Below, one piece after another: positions 39,357 through 48,687 of a stretch of DNA of 64,000 nt. The position numbers were made by a program, and so were the translations under genes. The DNA lies in contig NZ_KN525716.1 of assembly GCF_000789235.1 (NCBI RefSeq), positions 2,524,100-2,588,099 of the forward strand. The letters run 5' to 3'. The stretch's first letter is position 1, and every line of letters starts with the position of its first letter. The notes below the pieces were generated by a model. That model was not told the origin of the DNA. It ran no database searches and worked only from the letters and a program-made list of their open reading frames with translations. Source of the DNA: Wocania ichthyoenteri Th78 (GTDB lineage: Bacteria; Bacteroidota; Bacteroidia; Flavobacteriales; Flavobacteriaceae).

Positions 39357-40469
39357 TTAAATAATTGTGGACTGTCCTAAATGAATATTTTTAAAGTTTA
39401 AATTGGTTTCTTCTGGATTGTTTATATAATCTTCAATAAAATCACCCACTTTTGTGGTGCTTATATTATCGTATTTGGTATTCAAATCTGGTGTGGTAAT
39501 ATGAAGTTTTAACGATTTATCTACAGCTTGTCGCACCAAAGCAGCTTCCTTTTCTAACCCAAAATGATCTAGCAACATAGCAGCCGATAAAATGGATGCT
39601 ATGGGGTTTGCAATACCTTTATTGGCAAATTTACCATACGCACCATGTATAGGCTCAAACATAGCGTGCTTATCGTTTATTGAAGCCGATGCTAATAAAC
39701 CAATAGAGCCAACAATAACACTAGCTTCTTCAGATAAAATATCGCCAAACATGTTTTCAGTTAAAATAACATCAAATTGCCTTGGATTTATAATAAGTTC
39801 CATGGCTGCATTATCGATGTACAGAAAATTTAATTTTACATCTGGATATTGCGATGCCAATTCTTGAACCACTTTACGCCATAAGCGGGACGTTGCTAAG
39901 GCGTTGGCTTTGTCTACCAAAGTAAGTTTACGCTTTCTTGATTGTGCTGCTTTAAAGGCTAAATGTGCGATGCGTTCAATTTCAAAACGTGAGTATTCGC
40001 AAATATCTGAAGCCGAATCGTTAGTTAATTTTTTCTCTCCAAAATAAAGTCCTCCAGTAAGTTCGCGATAAATTAAAATATCAGTATCTCGTATTTGCTT
40101 AATTTTTAAAGAAGATTTATTTAGTAAATCTTCATAGGCAATAACAGGTCTGATATTAGCATATAAATCTAGTGATTTTCGGAGTCCTAAAAGCCCATAT
40201 TCTGGCCTTACTTTGGCATCAGGATCCATATCGTATTTAGCACTGCCAATAGCACCAAATAAAATAGCATCTGCATTTTCGCAAATGCTAATGGTTTCTT
40301 CAGGCAAGGCATTACCCGTTTTTTCAATTGCTGAAGCTCCAATAAGGGCTTTATTAAAGGTGAATAGATGACCAAATTCCATAGCTATAGCTTTTAAAAC
40401 CTTAACGGCTTGTGCTGTAACTTCTGGACCTATACCATCGCCTGGTAAAACGGCAATATTTAATTTCAT
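39357..40469 (-). CDS. leuB: 3-isopropylmalate dehydrogenase
   Basis: 370 residues. NAD-dependent oxidative decarboxylation of 3-isopropylmalate in leucine synthesis. N-terminal VLPGDGIGPEVTAQAVKVL, the catalytic region LTGGLYFGEK, the Lys-Ala segment LVDKANALATSRLW and the signature NMFGDILSEEASVIVGSIGLLASAS are all present; C-terminal FEPIHGAYGKFANKGIANP also fits. It follows leuA by 11 bases. Confidence 0.95.
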   Translation of the reverse strand: MKLNIAVLPGDGIGPEVTAQAVKVLKAIAMEFGHLFTFNKALIGASAIEKTGNALPEETISICENADAILFGAIGSAKYDMDPDAKVRPEYGLLGLRKSLDLYANIRPVIAYEDLLNKSSLKIKQIRDTDILIYRELTGGLYFGEKKLTNDSASDICEYSRFEIERIAHLAFKAAQSRKRKLTLVDKANALATSRLWRKVVQELASQYPDVKLNFLYIDNAAMELIINPRQFDVILTENMFGDILSEEASVIVGSIGLLASASINDKHAMFEPIHGAYGKFANKGIANPIASILSAAMLLDHFGLEKEAALVRQAVDKSLKLHITTPDLNTKYDNISTTKVGDFIEDYINNPEETNLNFKNIHLGQSTII

Positions 40470-40480
40470 CTATATTAATT

Positions 40481-41656
40481 TTAAGCTGAAATAATTTCGC
40501 TATAAACTTTACTATTCTCTATAATTTGATGAATATCTGAGTCATCAACTTCTTTCTTTTTGTCGGCAAAATCTAAAAAGTTAGTGTAAATTTCATCTAA
40601 CTGAAGCTTCGTTAATTCGTAGCCTATATTTTTTGCTCTATATGCTAAAGCAGCTCTACCGCTTCTTGCTGTTAATACAATGGCAGATTCGGTTACACCA
40701 ACATCTTTAGGATCTATAATTTCGTAAGTTTCACGATTTTTTATCACACCATCTTGATGAATTCCAGAGCTATGAGCAAAAGCATTAGCACCAACAATAG
40801 CTTTATTTGGTTGCGTATAAATACCCATGCTATCCGACACTAATTGGCTAATGCCATAAAGCATTTCGGTTTGAATTTTAGTATCTAAATTTAAGTATGG
40901 ATGCTGTTTTAAAATCATAACAACTTCTTCTAAAGCTGTGTTTCCTGCACGCTCTCCAATACCATTTATAGTACATTCAATTTGACGCGCACCATTAATA
41001 ACACCTTCAATAGAATTTGCCGTAGCCAATCCTAAATCGTTATGGCAATGGCACGACAAAATAGCTCTGTCGATACCTTTTACGTTTTCTTTTAAGTACT
41101 TAATTTTTGCACCGTATTCGTGCGGTAAGCAATACCCAGTGGTATCTGGAATATTTAAAACAGTTGCTCCAGCTTTTATAACCGCTTCGCAAACACGAGC
41201 TAAATATTCGTTATCGGTTCTACCAGCATCTTCGGCATAAAATTCAACATCTTCAACAAAAGATTTAGCATAACTAACAGCTTTTACTGCGCGTTCAATA
41301 ATATCTTCTTGAGTCGATTTGAATTTGTGTTTTATATGAGAATCTGAAGTGCCAATCCCCGTATGAATTCGTGGTGTTTTGGCATATTTTAAAGCTTCAG
41401 CAGCTACTTTTATATCGTTTTCAACAGATCGTGTTAAGCCACAGACTGTTGCATGCTTTACAATTTTAGATATTTCTTCAACCGATTTAAAATCGCCAGG
41501 ACTTGATACAGGAAAGCCAGCTTCTATAATATCTACACCTAAATTATCAAGCTGTTCTGCTATAATTAATTTTTGTTCTGTATTAAGTTTACAACCAGGA
41601 ACTTGCTCGCCATCGCGAAGTGTTGTATCAAAAATTTGGACGTTATTATCAGACAT
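40481..41656 (-). CDS. leuA: 2-isopropylmalate synthase, short form
   Basis: 391 residues of the HMGL-like superfamily. It condenses acetyl-CoA with 2-oxoisovalerate. The TIM-barrel signatures are [15 protein letters not shown] and [19 protein letters not shown], with [11 protein letters not shown] near residue 290. The protein is about 130 residues shorter than E. coli LeuA and ends soon after the linker, so the C-terminal leucine-binding regulatory domain appears to be absent. Homocitrate synthase-like activity is a less likely alternative given leuB next door. leuC and leuD are not in the window. Confidence 0.88.
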   Translation of the reverse strand: MSDNNVQIFDTTLRDGEQVPGCKLNTEQKLIIAEQLDNLGVDIIEAGFPVSSPGDFKSVEEISKIVKHATVCGLTRSVENDIKVAAEALKYAKTPRIHTGIGTSDSHIKHKFKSTQEDIIERAVKAVSYAKSFVEDVEFYAEDAGRTDNEYLARVCEAVIKAGATVLNIPDTTGYCLPHEYGAKIKYLKENVKGIDRAILSCHCHNDLGLATANSIEGVINGARQIECTINGIGERAGNTALEEVVMILKQHPYLNLDTKIQTEMLYGISQLVSDSMGIYTQPNKAIVGANAFAHSSGIHQDGVIKNRETYEIIDPKDVGVTESAIVLTARSGRAALAYRAKNIGYELTKLQLDEIYTNFLDFADKKKEVDDSDIHQIIENSKVYSEIISA

Positions 41657-41804
41657 TTAGTAAAATATATTTTCGTATTGTATTACGAATGTATATTTTG
41701 GTTTCTTAAAATGAGAATTCAACATATATTTTTTACGATGTTTAACTTAAGTATTTGATTTTTAAATAATTGAAAATGAACAAGTTGAGTATGTTTTAAT
41801 AATT

Positions 41805-43358
41805 ATGACAAAAGAGCAAAAAGATAATTTGTTTGTATTGGTAAAGTCGCTGTCTAAATCAGAAAAAAGACAGTTTAAGCTTTACGTAGGTAGATTGGGC
41901 GTAAATGAAGACTCAAAATTTTTGATGCTTTTTAACATTCTTGATAAGCTTTCAGTTTATGATGAAGCTGTTATTTTAAAGAAAGGGATTGTTAAAAAAC
42001 AGCAATTATCAAATCTGAAAGCGCATTTATATAAACAGATTCTTATTAGTTTAAGATTGAATCCGTCACATCAAAATGTAAGGATTCAAATACGAGAACA
42101 ACTCGATTTTGCCACTATTTTATATCACAAAGGACTTTATAAACAAAGCTTAAAAATTCTAGATAAAGCCAAAACTTTAGCAATAAACAACGAAGAAAAA
42201 AACATTGCTTATGAAATTGTTGAGCTTGAAAAAATAATTGAATCTCAATATATAACTCGAAGTTTAAATAATAGAGCAGACGAGTTAACAGTTCAGGCTA
42301 AAGAGCTTAGTTTACAAAATGTTTTGGCTAGTAAATTGTCTAATATATCATTGCAATTATATGGTTTGTTTTTAAAAACGGGTTATATTAAAAATGATGC
42401 GGAACATAAACGCATAACAAAATATTTTAATGACAGACTTCCAAAATACGATATTAATAAGTTAGGATTTAGGGAGAAATTATGGTTATATAAGGCCTAT
42501 TTATGGTATAGTTTTTTAACCTTAGATTTTTTATCGTGTTATAAGTATGCTACTAAGTGGGTTAATCTTTTTTATGAAAATAAGGATATGATTGTGCTAA
42601 ATCCTGTCTTTTTTTTAAGAGGAAATCACTATTTATTAGAAGCTTTATTTTATTTAAGGCATTATGAAAAATTTAAAGAAACACTGTTTAAGCTTGAAGA
42701 CGTTACTAAAGAAAAGTGGTTTCCTTTGGATGATAATAATGAAAGTTTAGCCTTTTTATATATTTATAATAACAAATTTAATTTGCATTTTATAGAAGGT
42801 AGTTTTGCTGAAGGTCTACCTATAATAGATGAGGTTTTAGAGCAATTAAAGAAATACAAAAACCGTATAGACGAGCATCATGTTATGGTGTTTTATTATA
42901 AGATAGCGAGTATGTATTTTGGTGCAGGCGAAAACAAAAAATGCATTCAGTTTTTAGAAAAAATAATTAGCAATAAATCGCTTCAAATGCGCGAAGATTT
43001 ACTGTGTTTTTCTAGAATATTAAACTTGGTAGCGCATTACGAAGCTGGAATGGATTATAACTTAGATGTATTAATAAAAAGCACCTATAAGTTTTTAATT
43101 AAAATGGAGGACTTGTACGAAGTGCAAAAAGAATTCATTAAATTTTTAAGAGGTTTGGGTGATATTTACCCACAAGATGTTAAGGCAGAATTTATTAAGC
43201 TGCATAAAAAATTAAAGGAATTTGAAGATGATCCATACCAAAGTAGGGCATTCCTTTATTTAGACATCATTTCGTGGTTAGAATCTAAAATTGAAAACAA
43301 ACCCGTTGGCTTCATAATTAGTAATAAATTTCAAACTGAAATTTCGCAAAATTCATAA
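41805..43358 (+). CDS. conserved-looking helical protein of unknown function (TPR-like)
   Basis: 517 residues, no signal peptide or membrane segment. It is almost wholly helical and rich in Leu, Lys, Tyr and Phe, with repeating helix pairs (YKQSLKILDKAKTLAINNEEKNIAYEIVELEKII; HVMVFYYKIASMYFGAGENKKCIQFLEKII) that look like tetratricopeptide repeats. It is not recognised as a named family. It is divergent from leuA across 148 bases and is followed by the methionine operon leader. A scaffolding role is only a guess. Confidence 0.6.
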   Translation: MTKEQKDNLFVLVKSLSKSEKRQFKLYVGRLGVNEDSKFLMLFNILDKLSVYDEAVILKKGIVKKQQLSNLKAHLYKQILISLRLNPSHQNVRIQIREQLDFATILYHKGLYKQSLKILDKAKTLAINNEEKNIAYEIVELEKIIESQYITRSLNNRADELTVQAKELSLQNVLASKLSNISLQLYGLFLKTGYIKNDAEHKRITKYFNDRLPKYDINKLGFREKLWLYKAYLWYSFLTLDFLSCYKYATKWVNLFYENKDMIVLNPVFFLRGNHYLLEALFYLRHYEKFKETLFKLEDVTKEKWFPLDDNNESLAFLYIYNNKFNLHFIEGSFAEGLPIIDEVLEQLKKYKNRIDEHHVMVFYYKIASMYFGAGENKKCIQFLEKIISNKSLQMREDLLCFSRILNLVAHYEAGMDYNLDVLIKSTYKFLIKMEDLYEVQKEFIKFLRGLGDIYPQDVKAEFIKLHKKLKEFEDDPYQSRAFLYLDIISWLESKIENKPVGFIISNKFQTEISQNS

Positions 43359-43446
43359 TTTTTCAAAAAAAAATCAAAAAAAATTAGGATTTTAAGTTTT
43401 TCTAACTGAATATTTGCATTCACAAAGTTCAATAACTTATTGAAAT

Positions 43447-43606
43447 GTTATCAAGAAAGGTGGAGGGATTAGACCCTGTGAAACCTTAGCAACCCTTTAC
43501 TTGTAAAGAAGGTGCTAAATTCTACTTAAACTACTAATGTAATTAGTGTTTTAGATAGATAACCAAACGAAATTACTTTCAGTAATTTTAATAATTTCTT
43601 TTTAAC
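43447..43606 (+). promoter_or_regulatory. SAM-I (S-box) riboswitch of the methionine operon
   Basis: Aptamer 43447-43563: P1 GTTATC (43447-43452) with GATAAC (43558-43563), the S-box core AAGAAAGGTGGAGGGATTAG, CCTTAGCAACC and AAGGTGCTAAATTC. A hairpin AAATTAC/GTAATTT (43570-43576/43582-43588) follows. TTTCTTTTTAAC (43595-43606) can pair with the 5' P1 strand GTTATCAAGAAA (43447-43458) at 10 of 12 positions, a candidate alternative fold. metY starts 168 bases further on. Confidence 0.92.
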
Positions 43607-43670
43607 ATTTTTCTATTAAGTCTAAGAGTTACTCTGAGATGTTTTTTACATCGAAGTTTCAATTGAATTT

Positions 43671-43744
43671 GTCATTCTCGCGAAATCGGAGATTCATGAA
43701 TACAATTATTTAAAATTTGAATCAATGAATAATGCGGGAATCTT
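43671..43744. repeat. split copy of the GTCATTCCCGC repeat (family A) in the metY leader
   Basis: GTCATTCTCGCG at 43671-43682 and GCGGGAATCTTT at 43734-43745 correspond to the two arms of the repeat at 48539-48563, separated here by about 50 extra bases. ATTCTCGC and GCGGGAAT pair over 8 positions with one G-U pair. Confidence 0.55.
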
Positions 43745-43773
43745 TAAGTTTAACTAAATAAGATATTAGAAAA

Positions 43774-45048
43774 ATGAGTACACAAAAATTAGCAACAAAC
43801 GCATTACACGCAGGGCATGATGTAACTACAAACGCAGGAACTAGAGCAGTGCCAATTTATCAAACCACATCGTATGTTTTTAATAATTCAGATCATGCGG
43901 CAAACCTATTTTCACTAAAAGAATTAGGGTTCATTTACACGCGTTTAAATAATCCAACAAATCAAATACTGCAAGACCGTCTGGCAGCAGTAGAAGGTGG
44001 TATTGGAGCTGTAGTGTTTGCTTCGGGAACATCTGCTATTTCAACAGGCCTACTAACGTTGTTAAAAGCTGGAGATCATATTGTAGCGTCTAGTAGTTTG
44101 TATGGTGGAACATATAACTTGTTAAGCGTAACATTACCGCGTTTGGGTATTACAACTACTTTTGTTGATGCGTCAAATCCAGAGAATTTTGCTGATGCTG
44201 TACAAGATAATACTAGAGCCTTTTTTGTTGAGTCTTTAGGAAATCCAAAATTAGATGTATTAGATTTAGAAGCTATTTCAGTACATTCTAAAGCCGCTGG
44301 AGTTCCTTTTATCGTTGATAATACGGTAGCAACACCAGTATTATTAAATCCACTAAAACATGGTGCAGATATTGTAATTCACTCATTAACTAAATATATT
44401 GGCGGACAAGGAACGTCTATTGGAGGAGCCATTATTGACGGTGGAACTTTTAATTGGGCAAATGGAAAATTTCCAGAATTCACAGAGCCATCAGCAGGTT
44501 ATCATGGTTTAGTTTATCACGAAGCTTTAGGTGCTGCATCTTATACTTTTAAATTAATTTTAGAGGGCTTAAGAGATTTTGGTGGGGCGCTAAGTCCAAC
44601 AAACGCATTCAATATTATTCAAGGTTTAGAAACATTACCAGTTAGAATAAAACAGCATAGTGAAAATGCTTTAGAGCTTGCTAAATGGTTAGAGTCTCAA
44701 GATGAAATAGCATGGGTGAACTACCCAGGTTTAGAATCTAGTAAGTATAAAAAACTAGCCGATAAATATTTACCAAAAGGGCAAAGCGGTATTGTAACTT
44801 TTGGACACAAAGGCGGTTTTGATGCGGCTAAAAAAATAGCAGATAACACCAAATTATTTTCGTTGCTTGCTAACATTGGTGATACTAAATCACTTATTAT
44901 TCACCCTGCAAGTACAACGCACCAGCAACTTGATGAAGCAGAACAAGCATCGGCAGGTGTGTCTTCAGATTTAATCAGACTATCTGTTGGTATTGAAGAT
45001 ATAGACGATTTAAAAGACGACTTAAAAGCAGCATTTAAAACTATTTAA
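43774..45048 (+). CDS. metY: O-acetylhomoserine sulfhydrylase (aminocarboxypropyltransferase)
   Basis: 424-residue PLP enzyme of the Cys/Met metabolism family. It makes homocysteine directly from O-acetylhomoserine and sulfide. Features are the N-terminal TNALHAGHDVTTNAGTRAVPIYQTTSY, the YTRLNNPT motif, the PLP lysine in VIHSLTKYIGGQGTSIGG, and C-terminal HPASTTHQQL. The length of about 420 residues and the GGQGTSIGG motif favour MetY over cystathionine synthase types. It is the first gene behind the SAM-I riboswitch, so it should be repressed when SAM is high. Confidence 0.92.
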   Translation: MSTQKLATNALHAGHDVTTNAGTRAVPIYQTTSYVFNNSDHAANLFSLKELGFIYTRLNNPTNQILQDRLAAVEGGIGAVVFASGTSAISTGLLTLLKAGDHIVASSSLYGGTYNLLSVTLPRLGITTTFVDASNPENFADAVQDNTRAFFVESLGNPKLDVLDLEAISVHSKAAGVPFIVDNTVATPVLLNPLKHGADIVIHSLTKYIGGQGTSIGGAIIDGGTFNWANGKFPEFTEPSAGYHGLVYHEALGAASYTFKLILEGLRDFGGALSPTNAFNIIQGLETLPVRIKQHSENALELAKWLESQDEIAWVNYPGLESSKYKKLADKYLPKGQSGIVTFGHKGGFDAAKKIADNTKLFSLLANIGDTKSLIIHPASTTHQQLDEAEQASAGVSSDLIRLSVGIEDIDDLKDDLKAAFKTI

Positions 45049-45094
45049 TCATATTGAGTTTTAATCTTGTAGATGTTAAAAAAATAAATAACAG

Positions 45095-48000
45095 TTGAAA
45101 GAAGAGCTATCACATATTATCATTTCAAACTTTATTACTGAAAGTAAAGCGGTAAATTCTGAAATAAAGTTAAGCTATCAAGTGTTTGGTAAACCTTTAG
45201 GTACAGCACCAATAGTGTTAGTAAATCATGCTTTAACAGGAAATAGTAATGTTGCTGGAAAAGAGGGTTGGTGGTCAGACTTAATAGGTGATGATAAAGT
45301 TATTGATACCAAACTATACTCCGTTTTAGCCTTTAATATTCCTGGTAATGGTTTTGATGGTTTTGTTATTGAAAACTATAAAGATTTTGTAGCACGAGAT
45401 ATAGCAAAACTGTTTTTAATTGGTTTAGAAGAATTAAAAATAGACCAATTGTTTGCAGTTATTGGCGGCTCTTTGGGCGGTGGGATTGCTTGGGAAATGG
45501 CGGTTTTAAAACCAGATTTTACAGAGCATTTAATTACGGTAGCCACCGATTGGAAATCGACCGATTGGTTAATTGCCAATTGCCAAATTCAAGAGCAATT
45601 CTTATTAAATTCTAAAAATCCGGTACACGATGCTAGAATGCACGCGATGCTTTGCTATCGTACACCGGAGTCTTTTAAAGAACGGTTCCAACGCTCAAAA
45701 AATGATGATTTAGAGATTTTTAATGTTGAAAGTTGGTTGCTACATCACGGTAATAAATTACAGGAGCGTTTTCAGCTTTCAGCTTATAAATTAATGAATC
45801 AGTTGTTAAAAACGATTGATGTAACAAAAAATAGAAAAAACGATTTTAATGTTTTAGAAAACATCAAAGCCAGCATTCATATTATAGGTGTTGATTCTGA
45901 TTTGTTTTTTACAGCCGAAGAAAACAGGCAAACCCATAAACAATTAGCAGTTACAAATCCTAATGTCACTTATAATGAAATTAATTCGGTACATGGGCAC
46001 GATGCGTTTTTAATAGAACACGAACAATTAGAAAAAATAATAGAAGGCATTTTTGTGCCAAATTCTAAAAAAAGAAAAATGAAAGTATTAAAGTTTGGGG
46101 GGAAATCTTTAGCAAACGGAGACGGATTACATAAAGTGCTTTCCATTATTGAAAATAAAGTAAATGATGGCGAAAAAATTGCAGTTGTAGTTTCGGCTAG
46201 AGGCAGTGCCACAGATGATTTAGAAGCTATTTTAAACAAAACTTTAAAAGGTGAAGATTATCAAGAATCGTTACAAGCATTCAAGACCTATCAAAAAGAG
46301 CCTTTAAAAACAATTGATTTTTCACAAGAATTTTCAATCCTTGATAAATTGTTTGAAGGTGTTAGTTTATTACGTGATTACAGTCAAAAAACTAAAGACG
46401 AAATTTTAGCACAAGGTGAATTGTTAACTATAAAACTATTGTCTAGTTTATTAAATGAAAGAGGGGTTAAAGCTAAGGCTACAGATTCAAGACAACTATT
46501 TAAAACAGATGACACCTTTGGTAATGCACAACCAATTTCGCAAATATCAAAAGATAACGTTCGTAACTATTTTAAGCAAAATGCAGATATAGTAAATATT
46601 GTAACAGGTTTTATTGCTTCTAATTCTAAAGGAGAAACCACTACTTTAGGAAGAAATGGGAGTAATTATTCCGCAGCATTATTAGCAAATTTTTTAGATG
46701 CAGAAGAGCTTCAAAATTACACGCATGTAAACGGGATTTATACGGCAAATCCAGATTTGGTGGCAGATGCTCAAAAGATTAGAGAATTATCTTTTAGTGA
46801 AGCTAACGAATTAGCTAATTTTGGAGCTACTGTTTTACACGCTAAAACTATAATTCCGTTAGTAGAAAAAAATATAAGTCTTCGTATTTTAAACACCTTT
46901 AACCCTGATGATGAAGGCACGCTAATTACGGCAAAACCAAGCTCAAAAGAAGTGACCTCGTTATCTGTTTTAGACAACGTTGCGTTGTTAAATTTAGAAG
47001 GTCGCGGATTATTAGGTAAAATTGGTGTCGATGCCAGAATTTTTAGAGCTTTAAGCGATCATGGTATTAGTGTGAGCATTATTTCTCAAGGATCTTCAGA
47101 AAGAGGTATTGGGTTAATTATTGATGCGGAAAAAGCGACTCAAGCTGTTATTGCTTTGGAGCGCGAATTCGAAAGCGATTTTTACTCGCAAGATGTAAAT
47201 AAGATTGAAGTGGTTGATGATGTTTCAGTAATTTCAATCATTGGAATTGAGCTGAGTTCTTTTCATAAACCGTTTAACGCCTTAATAAAAAATCAAATTA
47301 CGCCACTATTATTCAATAATACGGTTACAGGTAGAAATGTAAGTTTGGTTGTTAAAAAAGATCAATTACATAAAGCTGTTAATGTAATTCATGGGGAGGT
47401 TTTCGGAATTTCTAAAAAGATAAATATTGCCATTTTTGGTCATGGCGGTGTTGGTGGCGCATTAATCAATCAGATTTTAAAATCAAAAGATGAGATCGAA
47501 AAACGCAAAGGCATTAACCTAAATGTGTTCGCCATTGCCAATTCAAGAAAACTCATTTTAAACAAAAAGGGAGTCAATGAAAATTGGCAAGATGATTTAA
47601 AATCTACTTTACAAGAAAGTTCAATCGAATCTATTATAGCATTTGCAAAATCACATCATTTAGAAAATTTAATTGCAGTTGATAACACTTCAAGTTCAGA
47701 GTTTCATTCAAATTACGTACCGTTAGTAGAAGCGGGTTTCGATTTGGTGTCGTCTAATAAAATTGCTAACACCATTTCACACGATTTTTATACTCATTTA
47801 AGAGCTCAATTAAAAGAGAATAATAAGGATTATTTATATGAAACTACTGTTGGCGCAGGTTTACCTTTAATAGATACCATTAAATTATTACATGAATCTG
47901 GAGAGAATATTACTCGAATTAGAGGTGTATTTTCAGGAACTTTAAGTTATTTATTCAATAATTTTTCTGTGGAAGACAAACCGTTTAGCGAAATTATTCA

Positions 48001-48493
48001 AGAAACCATTGACAAAGGATTTACAGAACCAGACCCGAGAGAAGATTTTTCAGGAAACGATGTGGCGAGAAAGCTATTAATTTTAGCAAGAGAGTTAGAT
48101 TTGCAAAACGAATTTGAAGATGTTGAGGTTCAGAATTTAATTCCTGAAGCCTATCAAAATATTTCGGTTGAATCATTTTTGAGTCAGTTGAATGTTTTAG
48201 ATGAAGAATTTAAAAAGATAAAAGACAATCAAGAAGAAGGACATGTTTTAAGATATGTTGGCGATTTATCAGGAGATTTATCACAAGATAAAGGGAACTT
48301 AGAAGTGAAATTGGTATCTATTCCAGAAGATAGTACCTTAGGTCATGTAAAAGGAAGTGATGCCATTTTCGAAATTTTCACAGAATCCTACGGTGAACAA
48401 CCCATCGTTATTCAAGGCGCAGGAGCAGGGGCAGAAGTTACTGCGCGAGGTGTTTTTGGAGATATTTTAAGGTTGTCGAAACATATTAATTAA
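45095..48493 (+). CDS. thrA: fusion of a MetX-like homoserine acyltransferase domain with aspartokinase-homoserine dehydrogenase
   Basis: 1132 residues. Residues 1-328 are an alpha/beta hydrolase resembling homoserine O-acetyltransferase: HALTGNSNV, GWWSDLIG, nucleophile Ser126 in GGSLGGG, Asp269 in SDLFF and His302 in HGHDAFL. It is shorter than free-standing MetX. Residues 329-1132 match bifunctional ThrA: aspartokinase from MKVLKFGGKSLAN (usual KFGGTS), ACT region (LLNLEGRGLLGKIGVDARIF), homoserine dehydrogenase Rossmann NIAIFGHGGVGGALI near 779, and TTVGAGLPLIDTIK. The start is TTG at 45095; an in-frame ATG at 46079 begins the kinase part exactly. Located between metY and metZ, it could make O-acetylhomoserine from aspartate together with aspartate-semialdehyde dehydrogenase. 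Confidence 0.9.
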   Translation: MKEELSHIIISNFITESKAVNSEIKLSYQVFGKPLGTAPIVLVNHALTGNSNVAGKEGWWSDLIGDDKVIDTKLYSVLAFNIPGNGFDGFVIENYKDFVARDIAKLFLIGLEELKIDQLFAVIGGSLGGGIAWEMAVLKPDFTEHLITVATDWKSTDWLIANCQIQEQFLLNSKNPVHDARMHAMLCYRTPESFKERFQRSKNDDLEIFNVESWLLHHGNKLQERFQLSAYKLMNQLLKTIDVTKNRKNDFNVLENIKASIHIIGVDSDLFFTAEENRQTHKQLAVTNPNVTYNEINSVHGHDAFLIEHEQLEKIIEGIFVPNSKKRKMKVLKFGGKSLANGDGLHKVLSIIENKVNDGEKIAVVVSARGSATDDLEAILNKTLKGEDYQESLQAFKTYQKEPLKTIDFSQEFSILDKLFEGVSLLRDYSQKTKDEILAQGELLTIKLLSSLLNERGVKAKATDSRQLFKTDDTFGNAQPISQISKDNVRNYFKQNADIVNIVTGFIASNSKGETTTLGRNGSNYSAALLANFLDAEELQNYTHVNGIYTANPDLVADAQKIRELSFSEANELANFGATVLHAKTIIPLVEKNISLRILNTFNPDDEGTLITAKPSSKEVTSLSVLDNVALLNLEGRGLLGKIGVDARIFRALSDHGISVSIISQGSSERGIGLIIDAEKATQAVIALEREFESDFYSQDVNKIEVVDDVSVISIIGIELSSFHKPFNALIKNQITPLLFNNTVTGRNVSLVVKKDQLHKAVNVIHGEVFGISKKINIAIFGHGGVGGALINQILKSKDEIEKRKGINLNVFAIANSRKLILNKKGVNENWQDDLKSTLQESSIESIIAFAKSHHLENLIAVDNTSSSEFHSNYVPLVEAGFDLVSSNKIANTISHDFYTHLRAQLKENNKDYLYETTVGAGLPLIDTIKLLHESGENITRIRGVFSGTLSYLFNNFSVEDKPFSEIIQETIDKGFTEPDPREDFSGNDVARKLLILARELDLQNEFEDVEVQNLIPEAYQNISVESFLSQLNVLDEEFKKIKDNQEEGHVLRYVGDLSGDLSQDKGNLEVKLVSIPEDSTLGHVKGSDAIFEIFTESYGEQPIVIQGAGAGAEVTARGVFGDILRLSKHIN

Positions 48494-48502
48494 AAAATAA
48501 CT

Positions 48503-48527
48503 CCTCAAAATCTTTATTTTGAGGTTT
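48503..48527 (+). terminator. weak terminator-like hairpin after the metX-thrA fusion
   Basis: CCTCAAAAT (48503-48511) pairs with ATTTTGAGG (48516-48524), followed by only three T residues. It may stabilise the 3' end or give partial termination before metZ. Confidence 0.5.
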
Positions 48528-48538
48528 CCGTTGAAATT

Positions 48539-48563
48539 GTCATTCCCGCGAAGGCGGGAATCT
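48539..48563. repeat. palindromic intergenic repeat, family A
   Basis: GTCATTCCCGCG, AAG, GCGGGAATCT: an 8-bp perfect stem (ATTCCCGC/GCGGGAAT). A split copy lies at 43671-43744. Confidence 0.7.
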
Positions 48564-48583
48564 ATAAATTAAAGAATTGTAAT

Positions 48584-48609
48584 GTCATACTAAGCGCAGT
48601 CGAAGTATC
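48584..48609. repeat. intergenic repeat, family B
   Basis: GTCATACTAAGCG followed by CAGTCGAAGTATC, an imperfect dyad (GATACTTCGACTG on the other strand). It resembles the short GTCATACTGAGCGCAGTCG-type repeats scattered in many genomes. It lies 20 bases after the family A copy. Confidence 0.55.
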
Positions 48610-48687
48610 TTTCTAATCTTTAATAAAATAATTACGCCACTAATACACAAATAAATGATTCGTGAATTTGTGGCTTAAAATAATGAA

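Noticed and set aside
41657-41804. Possible leucine attenuator upstream of leuA
   Set aside because: No Leu-rich short frame and no terminator hairpin could be found on the minus strand.
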